Source: Actinomadura rayongensis
GTDB taxonomy: Bacteria; Actinomycetota; Actinomycetes; Streptosporangiales; Streptosporangiaceae
Direction: 5' to 3'
NCBI RefSeq assembly: GCF_009831215.1
Contig: NZ_WUTW01000001.1
Coordinates: forward strand, 1,197,423-1,261,422
Length of the DNA: 64,000 nucleotides
The number at the start of each line of letters is the position of its first letter. Position 1 is the first letter of the stretch. This document shows, piece by piece, positions 32,170 through 42,085 of this stretch. The notes below the pieces were generated by a model. The model saw nothing but the letters and a program-made list of their open reading frames with translations. It did no database searches and was not told where the DNA came from. The position numbers and the translations under genes are program-made.

Positions 32170-32727
32170 GTGATCGACGAGACCCTCCTCGAAGCCGAGG
32201 AGAAGATGGAGAAGGCGGTCGCGGTCGCCAAGGAGGACTTCCAGACCATCCGCACCGGACGCGTCACCCCCGCCATGTTCAACAAGATCACCGCGGAGTA
32301 CTACGGCACGCCGACGCCGGTCAACCAGCTCGCGTCGTTCACGCTGCCCGAGCCGCGGATGGTCGTCGTCCAGGTCTTCGACAAGTCGTCGTCCGCCGCG
32401 GTGGAGAAGGCGATCCGCGACAGCGACCTCGGCGTGAATCCGACCAACGACGGCAACGTCATCCGCGTGGTGTTCCCCGAGCTGTCGGAGGAGCGCCGGC
32501 GCGAGTTCATCAAGGTCGCGGGGTCCAAGGCCGAGGACGCGAAGGTGTCCGTCCGCAACATCCGGCGGCGCGCCAAGGACACGCTGGAGAAGCTCGCCAA
32601 GGACGGCGAGGCCGGCGAGGACGACGTCCGTCGCGCCGAGAAGGAGCTCGACGACGCGACGCAGCGGTACGTGGCGCAGATCGACGAGCTTCTGGAGCAC
32701 AAGAAGGCCGAGCTGCTCGAAGTCTGA
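32170..32727 (+). CDS. frr: Ribosome recycling factor
   Basis: 185 aa. RRF splits post-termination ribosomes together with EF-G. It shows the family's [21 protein letters not shown] near the N-terminus, [14 protein letters not shown], and the C-terminal helix [21 protein letters not shown] start with GGGAG 5 bases upstream. The stop TGA overlaps the cdsA start (TGATG), so the two are translationally coupled. Confidence 0.97.
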   Translation: MIDETLLEAEEKMEKAVAVAKEDFQTIRTGRVTPAMFNKITAEYYGTPTPVNQLASFTLPEPRMVVVQVFDKSSSAAVEKAIRDSDLGVNPTNDGNVIRVVFPELSEERRREFIKVAGSKAEDAKVSVRNIRRRAKDTLEKLAKDGEAGEDDVRRAEKELDDATQRYVAQIDELLEHKKAELLEV

Positions 32728-33614
32728 TGGACGTCGACAAGACCGGTGACCTCGTGACGACCCCGGCCGGGCCGGACGACGGAGACAAGGCGCCCGCGCC
32801 GAAGAAGGGCGGCGGGCGGAACCTCCCGATCGCGTTCGCGGTCGGGATCTCGCTCGGCGGGCTGGTCCTGGTCTCCCTCTACACCGTGAAGGAGATCTTC
32901 CTCGCGGTGATGATCGTGTTCCTGTGCCTGGGGGCGCGGGAGCTGGCCGACGCCCTCAAGGCGCGCGAGATCCAGGTGCCGTTCCCGCCGATCGTGGCGG
33001 GGATGGCGGCCTCGCCGCTGGCCGCGTACTTCTGGGGCGCGAGAGGACTGGTGGCGGTCGTCGCGCTGACCGTCCTCGCGGTGATGATCGCGCGGATGCT
33101 CGCGGGAAGCGACGGCTATGTCCGGGACATGACGGCCGGTGTGTTCGTGACCGGTTATCTCGTGCTGATGGGCGGGATCGTCGCGCTGCTGATGCGGCCC
33201 GACGACGGCGACCACCGGATCGTCATCTTCATCGCCACGACGGTCGCGAGCGACATCGGCGGGTACTTCGCGGGCACGTATCTCGGACGGCACAAGCTCG
33301 CACCGAAGATCAGCCCGAAGAAGACCTGGGAGGGCGTCAGCGGTTCGGCGCTCACCTGCATGCTCGTCGCGACGTGGCTGCTGTGGTGGCTGCTGGACGA
33401 CCACCGGGTGTGGCCGGGCGTGCTGGTCGGGCTCGCCGCCGTCGTCACCGCGACCGTCGGCGACCTCATGGAGTCGGTGATCAAGCGCGATCTCGGCATC
33501 AAGGACATGGGCAACCTGCTGCCGGGCCACGGCGGGGTCATGGACCGGCTGGACTCGCTGATCGCGACCGCGCCCGTGGTGTGGCTGCTGCTGGAGCTGT
33601 TCGTCCCCGCCTGA
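32727..33614 (+). CDS. cdsA: Phosphatidate cytidylyltransferase
   Basis: 295 aa with about 8 membrane segments. It makes CDP-diacylglycerol from phosphatidic acid and CTP, the branch point for phospholipid synthesis. The C-terminal signature is complete: MESVIKRDLGIKDMGNLLPG followed by HGGVMDRLDS. An N-terminal charged cytoplasmic stretch of about 30 residues precedes TM1. The ATG overlaps the frr stop. It converges with the SUFU-family gene, with only 17 bases between stops and no terminator seen. Confidence 0.96.
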   Translation: MDVDKTGDLVTTPAGPDDGDKAPAPKKGGGRNLPIAFAVGISLGGLVLVSLYTVKEIFLAVMIVFLCLGARELADALKAREIQVPFPPIVAGMAASPLAAYFWGARGLVAVVALTVLAVMIARMLAGSDGYVRDMTAGVFVTGYLVLMGGIVALLMRPDDGDHRIVIFIATTVASDIGGYFAGTYLGRHKLAPKISPKKTWEGVSGSALTCMLVATWLLWWLLDDHRVWPGVLVGLAAVVTATVGDLMESVIKRDLGIKDMGNLLPGHGGVMDRLDSLIATAPVVWLLLELFVPA

Positions 33615-33631
33615 TTTCTGTGGCCTGCGGG

Positions 33632-34771
33632 TCAGGAAACTATCCAGGACCGTCCCTGCTGGGCGAGCCGGCGGATCAGCGCCTCCGAGCCCTCGTTCTT
33701 GGCGTAGCGGTGCTCCTCCCCGGTGATGGGGACGAGCCACAGCCACTGGACGGGGTCGCCGTCGAACGACAGGCCCGTCAGGCCGGACGGGACGGGCCCG
33801 GCGAGGCGGCTCGGGTCGTCCAGGAGCAGGACGCCCTCCCATGCCGTGTCCTCGCCGCCGAGCGGGAATGTCCGGGCCTCGTGGTACCACTTGACCACGT
33901 CGCCCGGGGCGAACCACGTCACCGAGCGCCAGGGGTACTGCGCCAGCCACGGGAAGATGCTGCCCGCACGCCGGGTGGGGAGGGAGGTCGCCACCGCGAG
34001 TTCGATGCGCGCGTGCGGGGAGACGTCGTCCTCGTACAGCTCGATCGTGGGCATCCGCTGCCGGCTCATCCCGACGGTGCTCAGCACGGCGTGGTCGCGG
34101 CCGTGCTGCGGGGGACGCTCGCTGAGCCCGACCGTGGGGGCGGTGCCGCCGCCGGTGAGCCCGCGTCCGACGTCGTGCCAGTAGTGCCCGCCGGGGCCGA
34201 GGCGCTGCAGGAGGTGGCCGAGCACCGACTGCTGGAAGTCGGCCCAGGACTCGTCGGACGCCACGTCGTCCCAGTGCCGCCGGGCCCGCTCGATCCTGGC
34301 CTCGAACGCGTCGATCTCGTCGCTCAGCGGGAAGGCGTACGGGCTCTGCGCCGTCGCGTCACGGCTGTAACCGGGGATGCCGCGGCCGATGTCAGACCAG
34401 CCGGGGATGACGAACAGGAGCGCGCCGTCCTCCAGCACCGCGACGCCGTCGCCCTCCTCGAACCAGACGACCTCCAGGTCGTCGGCGGCGAGCGGGTCGC
34501 GTCCCGCGCGTGACCGGATGTGCGTGGCGGGCATGAGCGGGGCGGATCCGGCGTCCAGGCGGACCTGGTCGGGGCTCGCGGGTGCCTCTTCGTGGTTGGC
34601 GACCCAGACGGCGCCGACCACCTTGTCCTGCTTGTCCAGAAGGGACGCCGAGGTGACGATCCCGTCGCTCTGGATCACGAGCCGACGGGCGCCGTACGGG
34701 CTGGTCTCCGTCCGGACGGCCCCCGCCGTCGTGCGCCGCGCCGAAGCGGATCCCCTGCGCAATACCGACAT
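33632..34771 (-). CDS. Suppressor-of-fused (SUFU)-domain protein
   Basis: 379 aa. The C-terminal 170 residues carry the SUFU pattern: a [20 protein letters not shown] segment, [25 protein letters not shown], and [20 protein letters not shown] with EALIRRL. The N-terminal half has a second beta-rich domain ([38 protein letters not shown]) that may be a diverged, partner-like domain. Bacterial SUFU proteins are often immunity proteins of polymorphic toxin systems, but no toxin is adjacent. It lies antisense between cdsA and rlmN, which are normally neighbours, so it is an insertion. Function unproven. Confidence 0.8.
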   Translation of the reverse strand: MSVLRRGSASARRTTAGAVRTETSPYGARRLVIQSDGIVTSASLLDKQDKVVGAVWVANHEEAPASPDQVRLDAGSAPLMPATHIRSRAGRDPLAADDLEVVWFEEGDGVAVLEDGALLFVIPGWSDIGRGIPGYSRDATAQSPYAFPLSDEIDAFEARIERARRHWDDVASDESWADFQQSVLGHLLQRLGPGGHYWHDVGRGLTGGGTAPTVGLSERPPQHGRDHAVLSTVGMSRQRMPTIELYEDDVSPHARIELAVATSLPTRRAGSIFPWLAQYPWRSVTWFAPGDVVKWYHEARTFPLGGEDTAWEGVLLLDDPSRLAGPVPSGLTGLSFDGDPVQWLWLVPITGEEHRYAKNEGSEALIRRLAQQGRSWIVS

Positions 34772-34903
34772 GATCGAGACCTTAGCCCGCCCGGAGGCCC
34801 GCGGGTGCCGGAACGTGACCGGTCCCGGCCGTTGGCACGGCCTTTCCCGGCGGGGCGGGCGATGGCGCGGGCATCGGCGCGCGTTTGCGACACTGGGAGG
34901 ACC

Positions 34904-36049
34904 ATGTCTTCCCTCACCGAACCCTCCGGCGAGTCCGCCGCGCCCGCGAAGACCCCGGCCAAGCTGGTGTTCGCCGCGCCCCGGCGGGCCAGGCCGCCGC
35001 GGCACCTCGCCGACCTCAGCCTCGCCGAGCGCCGCGCGGCCGTCGCCGAACTCGGCGAGAAGCCGTTCCGCGCGGACCAGCTCTCGCGGCACTACTTCGC
35101 GCGCCTGGTGAACGACCCGGCCGAGATGACCGACCTCCCGGCGAGCGCGCGGGAACGGCTCGCGGGCGAGCTGCTGCCGCCGCTGCTGGACTCCGTGCGT
35201 GAACTGGCCTGCGACGACGGCCGAACGCTCAAGACGGTGTGGAAGGCGTTCGACGGCGTCCTGTTCGAGTCCGTCCTGATGCGTTACCCGGACCGCGCCA
35301 CGATGTGCGTCTCGTCGCAGGCCGGATGCGGGATGAACTGCCCGTTCTGCGCGACGGGCCAGGCCGGGCTGACCCGCAACCTGTCCACCGCCGAGATCGT
35401 GGAGCAGGTGGCGGCGGGGGCGCGGGCGCTCGCGCGCGGACGCGTCGCGGGCGGTCCGGGACGCGTCTCCAACATCGTCTTCATGGGGATGGGCGAGCCG
35501 CTGGCGAACTACAAGGCGGTGCTCGGCGCGGTCCGGCGCATCACCGACCCGGCGCCCGCGGGCCTCGGGATCTCCCAGCGGTCGGTGACGGTGTCGACGG
35601 TCGGGCTCGTCCCGGCGATCGAGAAGCTGGCGGCCGAGGACCTGTCCGTCCGGCTCGCGGTGTCGCTGCACGCGCCGGACGACGAGCTGCGCGACGACCT
35701 CGTCCCGATCAACAACCGGTGGAAGGTCGCCGAGGTGCTCGACGCGGCGTGGGCGTACGCCGAGCGCAGCGGCCGGCGCGTGTCGATCGAGTACGCGCTG
35801 ATCAAGGACGTGAACGACCAGGCGTGGCGCGCCGATCTGCTCGGACGGCTGCTGCGCGGGCATCTCGTCCACGTCAACCTCATCCCGCTGAACCCGACGC
35901 CGGGGTCGAAGTGGACGGCGTCGCGCCCCGAGGACGAGCGGGAGTTCGTCCGCCGGCTCGAAGCGCACGGCGTCGCGGTCACGGTGCGCGACACGCGCGG
36001 ACGGGAGATCGACGGGGCCTGCGGGCAGCTCGCCGCACAGTCGGGCTGA
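34904..36049 (+). CDS. rlmN: 23S rRNA (A2503-C2) methyltransferase
   Basis: 381 aa. A dual-specificity radical-SAM enzyme methylating A2503 of 23S rRNA and A37 of some tRNAs. The cluster motif CGMNCPFC (CxxxCxxC) lies near residue 147, preceded by [20 protein letters not shown] and [11 protein letters not shown] follow, and the C-terminal Cys in GACGQLAA fits the methyl-shuttling cysteine region. GGGAGG is 3 bases before ATG 34904. It usually leads straight on to dxr; here the next conserved gene is 22 kb away. Confidence 0.96.
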   Translation: MSSLTEPSGESAAPAKTPAKLVFAAPRRARPPRHLADLSLAERRAAVAELGEKPFRADQLSRHYFARLVNDPAEMTDLPASARERLAGELLPPLLDSVRELACDDGRTLKTVWKAFDGVLFESVLMRYPDRATMCVSSQAGCGMNCPFCATGQAGLTRNLSTAEIVEQVAAGARALARGRVAGGPGRVSNIVFMGMGEPLANYKAVLGAVRRITDPAPAGLGISQRSVTVSTVGLVPAIEKLAAEDLSVRLAVSLHAPDDELRDDLVPINNRWKVAEVLDAAWAYAERSGRRVSIEYALIKDVNDQAWRADLLGRLLRGHLVHVNLIPLNPTPGSKWTASRPEDEREFVRRLEAHGVAVTVRDTRGREIDGACGQLAAQSG

Positions 36050-36134
36050 CGCATCGGCCGCCGGTTCTGTCGCGCCACTGGCCGGATGCGGTCAGCCTAA
36101 AAACGGTGACGGGCACCTTGAAGAATTGTCAATG

Positions 36135-36155
36135 AGCCCAAAGTGGGGCTTGTTT
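36135..36155 (+). terminator. Weak terminator downstream of rlmN
   Basis: A short stem (AGCCC/GGGCT with a 6-base loop) is followed by TTGTTT, 85 bases after the rlmN stop. It is modest but one of the few stem-plus-T sites in the window. Confidence 0.4.
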
Positions 36156-36428
36156 CCCCAGGTCATGGGCCATGTGACGAATCTCGTTCGGTGGCCGTCC
36201 GGGCCGTCCGGGGGCGGTGAAAACGCCGTGCCGGAGCCGTCCGCATGCGATCCGCGTGTAACGCCTCACAGATCGTGGGTTTGCCCATGAACGGCCGCCG
36301 CCGAGATCCGTGAGTTCGCTTGCACGGGTGGTCCGCGTCACGCAAGGCTGTTCCCGTCGCCCGCTCGGACGACGGAAAGTGGTGTACGGGGCCACCGCTG
36401 AATCAGGCGAACACTGCTGAGGAGCCGG
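36156..36428. other. Intergenic region before the DivIVA-motif gene
   Basis: No gene or clear promoter hexamers recognised. It marks the left edge of the accessory stretch that separates rlmN from dxr. Confidence 0.4.
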
Positions 36429-36944
36429 ATGACGGCGATAGCGAGAAAGCGCCTGCCTGTGGTGATGCGCGGTTACGACCGCGCCCAGGTCGACGCTTTG
36501 TTGGAGCGGATCACCCGTGCGCTGCGGGGCGAGAGGACCATGGCCGCCGACGAGGTGCGCGCGGCCCGGTTCGACGTCGTCGTGCGCGGATACGACCGGC
36601 GCGCGGTCGAGGCGCTGCTCGTCGAGTGCGCGACGGAGCTGGGCGGCGGACCGGCCTCGGGTTCCGGCCGGCCCCGCCGCGCCGTGATCGAGCCGGCCTC
36701 GCTGGTGAAGTGGATCCACAACATCCGGTTCACGGGCCATCGGGTGCGCGGCGGCTACGACGTGCGCGACGTGGACGCGTTCCTCGACCGGGTCATCGCC
36801 GGGCTGCAGGGGGCGAAGCCTCCGCTGTCCCCGCATGACGTGCGGGAGACGAAGTTCCCGGCCGTCCGGCTGCTGCCGAGCTACGACGAGCAGGAGGTCG
36901 ACCGCTTCCTGGCGCAGCTCGCGGACGCGCTGGAGACTCACTGA
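36429..36944 (+). CDS. DivIVA-motif repeat protein
   Basis: 171 aa. It contains four short DivIVA-type motifs, each of the form GYD or YDxxxVDxxL: VVMRGYDRAQVDALLERI, VVRGYDRRAVEALLVE, VRGGYDVRDVDAFLDRV and LLPSYDEQEVDRFLAQL. DivIVA-domain proteins bind curved membranes and organise polar growth in actinomycetes, but this small protein lacks the long coiled coil and is essentially only stacked motifs. GAGGAG lies 4 bases before the ATG. Genes with such repeated motifs occur near rlmN in related genomes. Function is unproven; possibly a membrane-associated adaptor. Confidence 0.8.
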   Translation: MTAIARKRLPVVMRGYDRAQVDALLERITRALRGERTMAADEVRAARFDVVVRGYDRRAVEALLVECATELGGGPASGSGRPRRAVIEPASLVKWIHNIRFTGHRVRGGYDVRDVDAFLDRVIAGLQGAKPPLSPHDVRETKFPAVRLLPSYDEQEVDRFLAQLADALETH

Positions 36945-37005
36945 GTTATCCACAGGTTCGGCGGGCGCTTGGCGGAGGGTGCTCGGCTGCTGAACGCTGA
37001 GTGGC

Positions 37006-37791
37006 ATGGACCACATCACCGCTCAGCGCCGGCGGCTCGGCCGGCTGTTCTCCCTGCATCTCGTCCCCGAGGTCGTGGCGATCGTCCTGTCCCTGGCGCG
37101 GCCCGCGCTGCGGCTCCGCGCCGGGGCGGGGACGGCCGTGCGGTTCGGCGGCGCGCCGTCCCTGCCGCCCGGGGTGCTCCCTCCGGTGTCGGACGGGCGC
37201 CCGCTCGACCACCTCGCGACCCTGGACTGCGCTGCACTGGCGCCGGTCGCGCGCCTGCCGGGCCTTCCGGCGAACGGGTCGGCGTCCTTCTACTTCCGGG
37301 GCGCGCCGCCGCGCCCGTGGGGACGTCCGGAGGAACGCGACGGCTGGCGCATCTTCACCGGCGCCCTGGCCGTGGGGGACGAGTCGTCCGCGCCGTCACT
37401 CTCGTTCGGCGTCATGCCGTTCCTGTCCCTGCCCTCACCCCGCGAGCCGGTCGTCCGCAGCCTGGACAAGGTCTACGTGGGCTTCGCACCCGTCTACGAG
37501 GAACTGCACAAGGCGTGGCACCGCAGCCTCTGGTACGACGAGCCCGCGCACCAGCTCGGCGGCTGGCCCGCCCTGGTCGAGGACAGCGGCTTCCTGCGCC
37601 GTCCGGACGGCCCCGACGACCGGCAGCTCCTCCTCCAGCTCGACAGCGACCCGCGCCTGGCCTGGTTCTGGGGCGAGCCCGGCCGCCTGTTCTTCCACAG
37701 CGCCACGAACGACGACCTGACCGACGCGTGGCTGACCGTCCAGTCCGACTACAACCCCCGCCCCCGCCGCCGGAAGAAGACCACTAGCTGA
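37006..37791 (+). CDS. DUF1963 (YwqG-like) family protein
   Basis: 261 aa. It has the DUF1963 layout: an early FGGAPSLPPGVLPPVSDGRP segment, a middle hydrophobic beta core, and the late LLLQLDSDPRLAWFWGEPG followed by RLFFHSATNDDLTDAW. DUF1963 proteins are cytosolic, of unknown function, and sometimes sit with polymorphic toxin immunity genes. The ATG has a poor ribosome site. It starts 61 bases after the DivIVA-motif gene and may share its transcript. Confidence 0.75.
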   Translation: MDHITAQRRRLGRLFSLHLVPEVVAIVLSLARPALRLRAGAGTAVRFGGAPSLPPGVLPPVSDGRPLDHLATLDCAALAPVARLPGLPANGSASFYFRGAPPRPWGRPEERDGWRIFTGALAVGDESSAPSLSFGVMPFLSLPSPREPVVRSLDKVYVGFAPVYEELHKAWHRSLWYDEPAHQLGGWPALVEDSGFLRRPDGPDDRQLLLQLDSDPRLAWFWGEPGRLFFHSATNDDLTDAWLTVQSDYNPRPRRRKKTTS

Positions 37792-38282
37792 CCCTACCCA
37801 GCACACGACCGACCAAACCAACCAACCGCAAACCCCCGTCTACCCCCGCCCCTCAAGCCGACCCAAGCCAGCCAGTCTCCCAACCACCGGCCACGAACAC
37901 GGCAAGCAGCCGATGCCAAGGCCCGAAAGGACGACCGATGACCCATAACCCGACCCGCACGCCGTACATCTTCACCGCCACCCATGGGACCGCCAGGACC
38001 GACGCTCCAACGTCAGAGACGCGAGGCCCGACGTAACACCGCACACCCCGTCCGGCGCAGTCGCGCATCGGACCGGGCTATCACCGGACGTCGCGCAGAC
38101 CTAACACGTCGGGCAACCGTCATCCCCGAGCACGACGCAACGCCGCGCGGGCAATCCATACGCCGGCACACACAACGAAGGATTGCCTGCGCGGCGACGG
38201 ACCCAGGGCGCAACGAGCCTGCACGAGCCGTCCGGGCGGCACAAGGCTTCCCACGGCGACGACTCACGGCGACGACTCACGG

Positions 38283-38575
38283 CGACGCGCCACGGCCGCC
38301 ACGCGCCACGGCCACGCGCCACGGCCACGCGCCACGGCCACGCGCCACGGCCACGCGCCACGGCCACGCGCCACGGCCACGCGCCACGGCCACGCGCCAC
38401 GGCCACGCGCCACGGCCACGCGCCACGGGCCACGGCCGCCACACGCCACGGCCACGGCCATGCGCCACGCGCCACGGCCACGGCCCACGGCCCACGGCCA
38501 CGGCCACGGCCACGGCCCACGGCCCACGGCCACGGCCCACGGCCACGGGCCACAGCCACGGCCATGCGCCATGGT
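38283..38575 (+). repeat. Minisatellite, 13-bp unit CGCGCCACGGCCA decaying to CACGGC
   Basis: About ten head-to-tail 13-base copies (for example at 38341, 38354 and 38367) are followed by irregular 6-base CACGGC/CACGGCC repeats to about 38575. Intergenic. Confidence 0.92.
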
Positions 38576-38936
38576 TGTGAGCCACGGGTACGGGCCCCGG
38601 GTACGAGCCACAGGCACGGACACGAGTACGAACCGCGGGCACGGATACAGGGCTGGGCGAGGCTGGCACGACCCTGCGTAGCGGCCTCCGGCCGGTGCCG
38701 ACTCGTACGTATGAGGACTCCGCGGCCAAGCACGCCACCACTAGTCATCCGACGCGCCGCTGATCTGGGAAGGAGCATTGAGTCGCGCGAAAGGTGCATC
38801 GCGCGATGCCTGGCAGAGCAAGGACGTGCGCGCAGGCAAGCGCAGGGCTTGCTTCGCCGGAGGCTCGCGCCGCGGCGGTTCAACTGGTCAAGGCATCTAA
38901 CAGGTGCCGATTCGGCCGTTGGCTGTTGCCCGTTGG

Positions 38937-39358
38937 CTGCTGCCCGCTGCCCGCTGCCCGCTGCCCGCTGGCCGCTGGCCGCTGGCCGCTGGCCGCTGGC
39001 CGCTGGCCGCTGGCCGCTGGCCGCTGGCCGGTGGCCGCTGGCCGGTGGCCGCTGGCCGGTGGCCGCTGGCCGGTGGCCGCTGGCCGGTGGCCGCTGGCCG
39101 GTGGCCGCTGGCCGCTGGCCGCTGGCCGTTGGGCGCTGGCCGTTGGGCGCTGCCCGCTGGGCGGTGGCCGGTGGCCGGTGGCCGGTGGGTGCTGCCTGTT
39201 GGGCGGTACCCGTTGGGCGGTGGGTGCTGGCCGTTGGGCGGTGGGCGCTGGGCGGTGGCCGGTGGCCGGTGGCCGGTGGGTGCTGCCTGTTGGGCGGTAC
39301 CCGTTGGGCGGTGGGTGCTGGCCGTTGGGCGGTGGGCGCTGGGCGGTGTGCGCTGGTT
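38937..39358 (+). repeat. Heptamer array with 91-bp higher-order repeat
   Basis: Units of 7 bases (CTGCCCG, then GCCGCTG, then alternating GCCGCTG/GCCGGTG) run to about 39130. A variant stretch beginning at 39181 recurs at 39272, a period of 91 bases or 13 heptamers. The right half has many GGG runs on the plus strand and could form G-quadruplexes. Confidence 0.9.
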
Positions 39359-39537
39359 AGTTGTTGGGTGGTTGTGGCGGGAGGGTGGGTGTGGCGTTGG
39401 TGGGCGGGTGTGGTGGGGGGTTGGGGGTGTGGGCTTGCGGGTGGGTTGGGGGTGGGTGTGGCTGGTTGGTGTCTCCCCGTGTTGGCGGGGTTCGGCTACG
39501 GTGGTAGTCCACGGATCATGACGAGGATGCCGCCACC

Positions 39538-40056
39538 GTGAATCTGCAGGAGATGATCGTTTACCGGGACTCCCGGTCGCGGGTCATCGACAAGTATCTG
39601 ATGTCGTATGAGGGTCGGGTCATCGCGGTGCGTAAGCATCCGGCGGTGCTGTTGCCTGCTGCGTCCGGCGCGGTGGGGTCGTTGTTGGTTTGTGCTGCGG
39701 TGTCCGCGTTCACTGGGCTTTGGCTCGTGTGGTGGTTGTGGTTGTTGTCGCTCGGGCATCTTGTCTGGCGTGTTCTTGGGTGGTCGATCGACTTCTTTCT
39801 TGTTACTGAGCATCGGGTCATGGCTGTTTCGGGGATTTTGAATCGGAACGTTGGGATGGCTCCGCTCAGCAAGGTCACTGACATCACGTTGGAGCGGACT
39901 CCGCTTGGGCGGATCCTCGGGTATGGGGACTTCGTTCTGGAGACCGCCGGGCAGTGGCAGGCGCTCAAGGCGGTTGGGTATGTTCCGTATCCCGAGCAGC
40001 TTTATCTTGAGGTGTCTTCGGTGATCTTCGGGGCGGTGGACGGCTCGCCGGACTGA
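39538..40056 (+). CDS. Bacterial PH-domain membrane protein
   Basis: 172 aa. The N-terminal cytoplasmic segment MSYEGRVIAVRKHPAVLLP leads into two adjacent membrane segments (about 39-84, LWLVWWLWLLSLGHLVW in the second), then a bPH_2/YdbS-type domain with VTEHRVMAVSGILNRNVGMA, PLSKVTDITLERTPLGRILG and YGDFVLETAG. The role is unknown; such proteins probably bind membranes or partner proteins. GTG 39538 has GAGG about 11 bases upstream. It sits between two repeat arrays, and its own codon use is less GC-biased than most neighbours. Confidence 0.85.
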   Translation: MNLQEMIVYRDSRSRVIDKYLMSYEGRVIAVRKHPAVLLPAASGAVGSLLVCAAVSAFTGLWLVWWLWLLSLGHLVWRVLGWSIDFFLVTEHRVMAVSGILNRNVGMAPLSKVTDITLERTPLGRILGYGDFVLETAGQWQALKAVGYVPYPEQLYLEVSSVIFGAVDGSPD

Positions 40057-40972
40057 TCGTCCTTCTCTCGGTCGGGCGGGCTTGCCGCCCTTCTTCCGGG
40101 TGCGTATGGGGTTGCGCTGTCGGGTCGTGTGGGCCGCCGCGTCGTGGCTCGATGTCGAGGTGGTCGCGGCGGGCGCTCTTGTTTCGCGGGATGTCACGCC
40201 CTTGTCGGTTCTTCTCTCGGCTGGATGAGAGGGTGCGGGCGCGTGAGGCGTCTGTGAGTGACCGGCGCCGCGCCCCGGGGGCGTCGCCGGGGCGCGGCGG
40301 ACGGGTGGTGGCGGAGGCGGGCTGTGGGCGGGGACGGGCTGGAGACGGTGGCGAGGGCGGGCTGCGGCGGTTCGTTTGTCGTGGCTGACAGCTTGCGGAC
40401 GTTTACGCGGTCTCGTGGTTGGTTGTGCTCGTCGCTCGTCGCTCGTCGCTCGTCGCTCGTCGCTCGTCGCTCGTCGCTCGTCGCTCGTCGCTCGTCGCTC
40501 GTCGCTCGTCGCTCTCCGGTGCTGTGGGGCGGGCGGCGGCGCAATTGGGCTCGTGGCGACGTCGCTGGGCTCGTGGCGGCGCGCTGGGCCGTAGCGTCGC
40601 GCCTGAGCCGTAGCGTCGCGCCTGGGCTCGCGGTGGCGTCGCCGGGCTCGCGGTGGCGTCTCTGGGCTCGAGGTGGCGTCGGTAGGGTGCGCGGTGCGCT
40701 CGTGCTGGGCGGCTTGCGCGTGCAGGGGGTGGTGTGCGGCCTGTGCGGGGGCGGGCGGCTGGGGTGGCTTATGGGTGCTGGGGCGGGTGCTCGGGCCGCG
40801 TGGGTTGGGCGGCTGGAGCTGCTGGGGCGGTGTTATTTGGGTGGGGGTTCGACGGGTTGTGAGGGTTTCTGGGTGCTTTGCTGTTCGGTCTCTTGGGAGC
40901 GGGCGGTGCGTTGGCTTGTTGGGGTGGGGTGGTGGGTTCTCTTGGTGCGTGTCCGTCTTGGGGGAGTTGGGG
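40057..40972. other. 0.9-kb intergenic region with repeats
   Basis: No gene recognised. It holds the heptamer array at 40427-40513 and, to about 40690, irregular repeats of GGGCTCGNGGTGGCGTC and CGTAGCGTCGCGCC. Confidence 0.6.
40427..40513 (+). repeat. Heptamer minisatellite GCTCGTC
   Basis: About twelve perfect head-to-tail copies of GCTCGTC. Intergenic, between the PH-domain gene and the DUF1778 gene. Confidence 0.95.
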
Positions 40973-41215
40973 TTATGGGTTGGTTGTGAGAAAGACCGTG
41001 AATGGGGCGTGGGTCGTGTCCTCGCCCGTTGGGGTGGCGGTTGCGGCCTGGGCGTGGAGGTCGCGCTCGGCGCGGTCCAGGGCGGTGCAGAGAATGAACT
41101 CGGGTACGGTCCACCCGAGAAGTGCGGCGGCCTCGCTGAGCACCACGTGTTGTTCGGCGGAGAGGCGGAACTCGACGGACTCGTCGGGGTGGAAAGCGGG
41201 AACCGACTCGGACAT
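40973..41215 (-). CDS. DUF1778-type ribbon-helix-helix protein (orphan antitoxin-like)
   Basis: 80 aa. The core SVEFRLSAEQHVVLSEAAAL followed by LGWTVPEFILCTALDRAERD matches the TacA-type DUF1778 fold: an N-terminal DNA-binding strand, then two helices. DUF1778 antitoxins normally pair with a GNAT acetyltransferase toxin gene immediately downstream; none is present. ATG 41215 has GGAAGGAG upstream on the minus strand; an upstream ATG (41242) is rejected. It may be a solitary DNA-binding regulator or the remnant of a toxin-antitoxin pair. Confidence 0.75.
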   Translation of the reverse strand: MSESVPAFHPDESVEFRLSAEQHVVLSEAAALLGWTVPEFILCTALDRAERDLHAQAATATPTGEDTTHAPFTVFLTTNP

Positions 41216-41515
41216 GGCCGGTCTCCTTCCTGGCAGCACCAAAATACGACGGGTGAATGACAGGAGCCAATCCCCGCCAGGACACCGTGCGGCGATTCAA
41301 GGGATACGTGCGTGGCCGGGTCGCTGACCGCCGGATCGTGTGCCCGCGGGCGTGGCCGCTCTCGTCCTTCCCCCTGCCGCCGATGGCTTCGGCACTGCCT
41401 TCCCCGTCATGCCGCCGTCATGCGCGTTTCCCCGTCCTGACAACGTTCGGGGGGTGCTCCGAGATCCCGGCTCGTCTTGGTCGGCGTTTCTTGTGCTGGG
41501 GCCTGGTCGGCGGGG
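41216..41515. other. Intergenic region between DUF1778 and HIT genes
   Basis: No gene or clear signal recognised in this 300-base gap between two minus-strand genes. Confidence 0.4.
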
Positions 41516-41935
41516 TCAGGGGTGGTTCAGGGCGGTGCTCAGGCGTTCGGCGTATTCGGCGGCTTCGGCCTCGGACGCGTACCTGTGGCGGGGCCAGAAG
41601 AAGCCTCGCAGGCCGTCCTTCGGGTTGCGCGGGACGACGTGGACGTGCAGGTGCGGGACGCTCTGGCTGATCCGGTTGTTCTCGGCCACGAACGATCCCG
41701 CCGCGTCCAGGGCCGTTTCCATCGCGGCGGCCAGCCTTCTCGCGTGGGCGAAGAAGGGGCCTATCTCTGGTTCCGGGAGGTCGATCAGCGTCTCGTAGTG
41801 CGTCCTCGGCACGAGGAGCGTGTGGCCTTTGAACAGGGGGCGCGTGTCCAGGAACGCGACCGCGTCGGGTGCGTCCAGGACTCGGTGGGCGGGTCGCTCT
41901 CCCCGGATGATCTCGCAGAACACACAACCGCTCAT
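41516..41935 (-). CDS. HIT-family hydrolase
   Basis: 139 aa. It opens with CVFCEIIRGERPAHRVL, a zinc-binding-type CxxC N-terminus seen in many HIT proteins, and contains the histidine triad HLHVHVVPR near residue 98, followed by the KDGLRGFFWPRHRY tail common in actinobacteria. HIT proteins hydrolyse nucleotide phosphoramidates or dinucleoside polyphosphates; the precise substrate is unknown. Start ATG 41935; a longer frame upstream is low-complexity Arg and rejected. It is divergent from the ABC transporter genes. Confidence 0.92.
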   Translation of the reverse strand: MSGCVFCEIIRGERPAHRVLDAPDAVAFLDTRPLFKGHTLLVPRTHYETLIDLPEPEIGPFFAHARRLAAAMETALDAAGSFVAENNRISQSVPHLHVHVVPRNPKDGLRGFFWPRHRYASEAEAAEYAERLSTALNHP

Positions 41936-42085
41936 GATCCGGATTCTCCGCCTTCGCGTGCTCCGCCGCCCGCATCCACGCCGGGGCTGGACCATTGTGG
42001 GAGCTGGTGGTTGTTGCGGACGCGGACGGTCGTCGGTGCGGGCTTGATGATCCGCTTACGCGGGCGTCGTTAGCGTCCGGGGACT

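Larger units (their letters stand above)
37792..39537. other. 1.7-kb repeat-rich intergenic region
   Basis: No gene was recognised. Long open frames here are artefacts of repeats whose periods avoid stop codons. It contains the 13-bp array (38283-38575) and the heptamer and 91-bp array (38937-39358), and its last 180 bases before the PH-domain gene are strongly G-rich on the plus strand. Confidence 0.7.

Noticed and set aside
37984..39541. Long open frames over the repeat region on both strands
   Set aside because: They arise because the tandem units contain no stops; no ribosome site or domain supports them.
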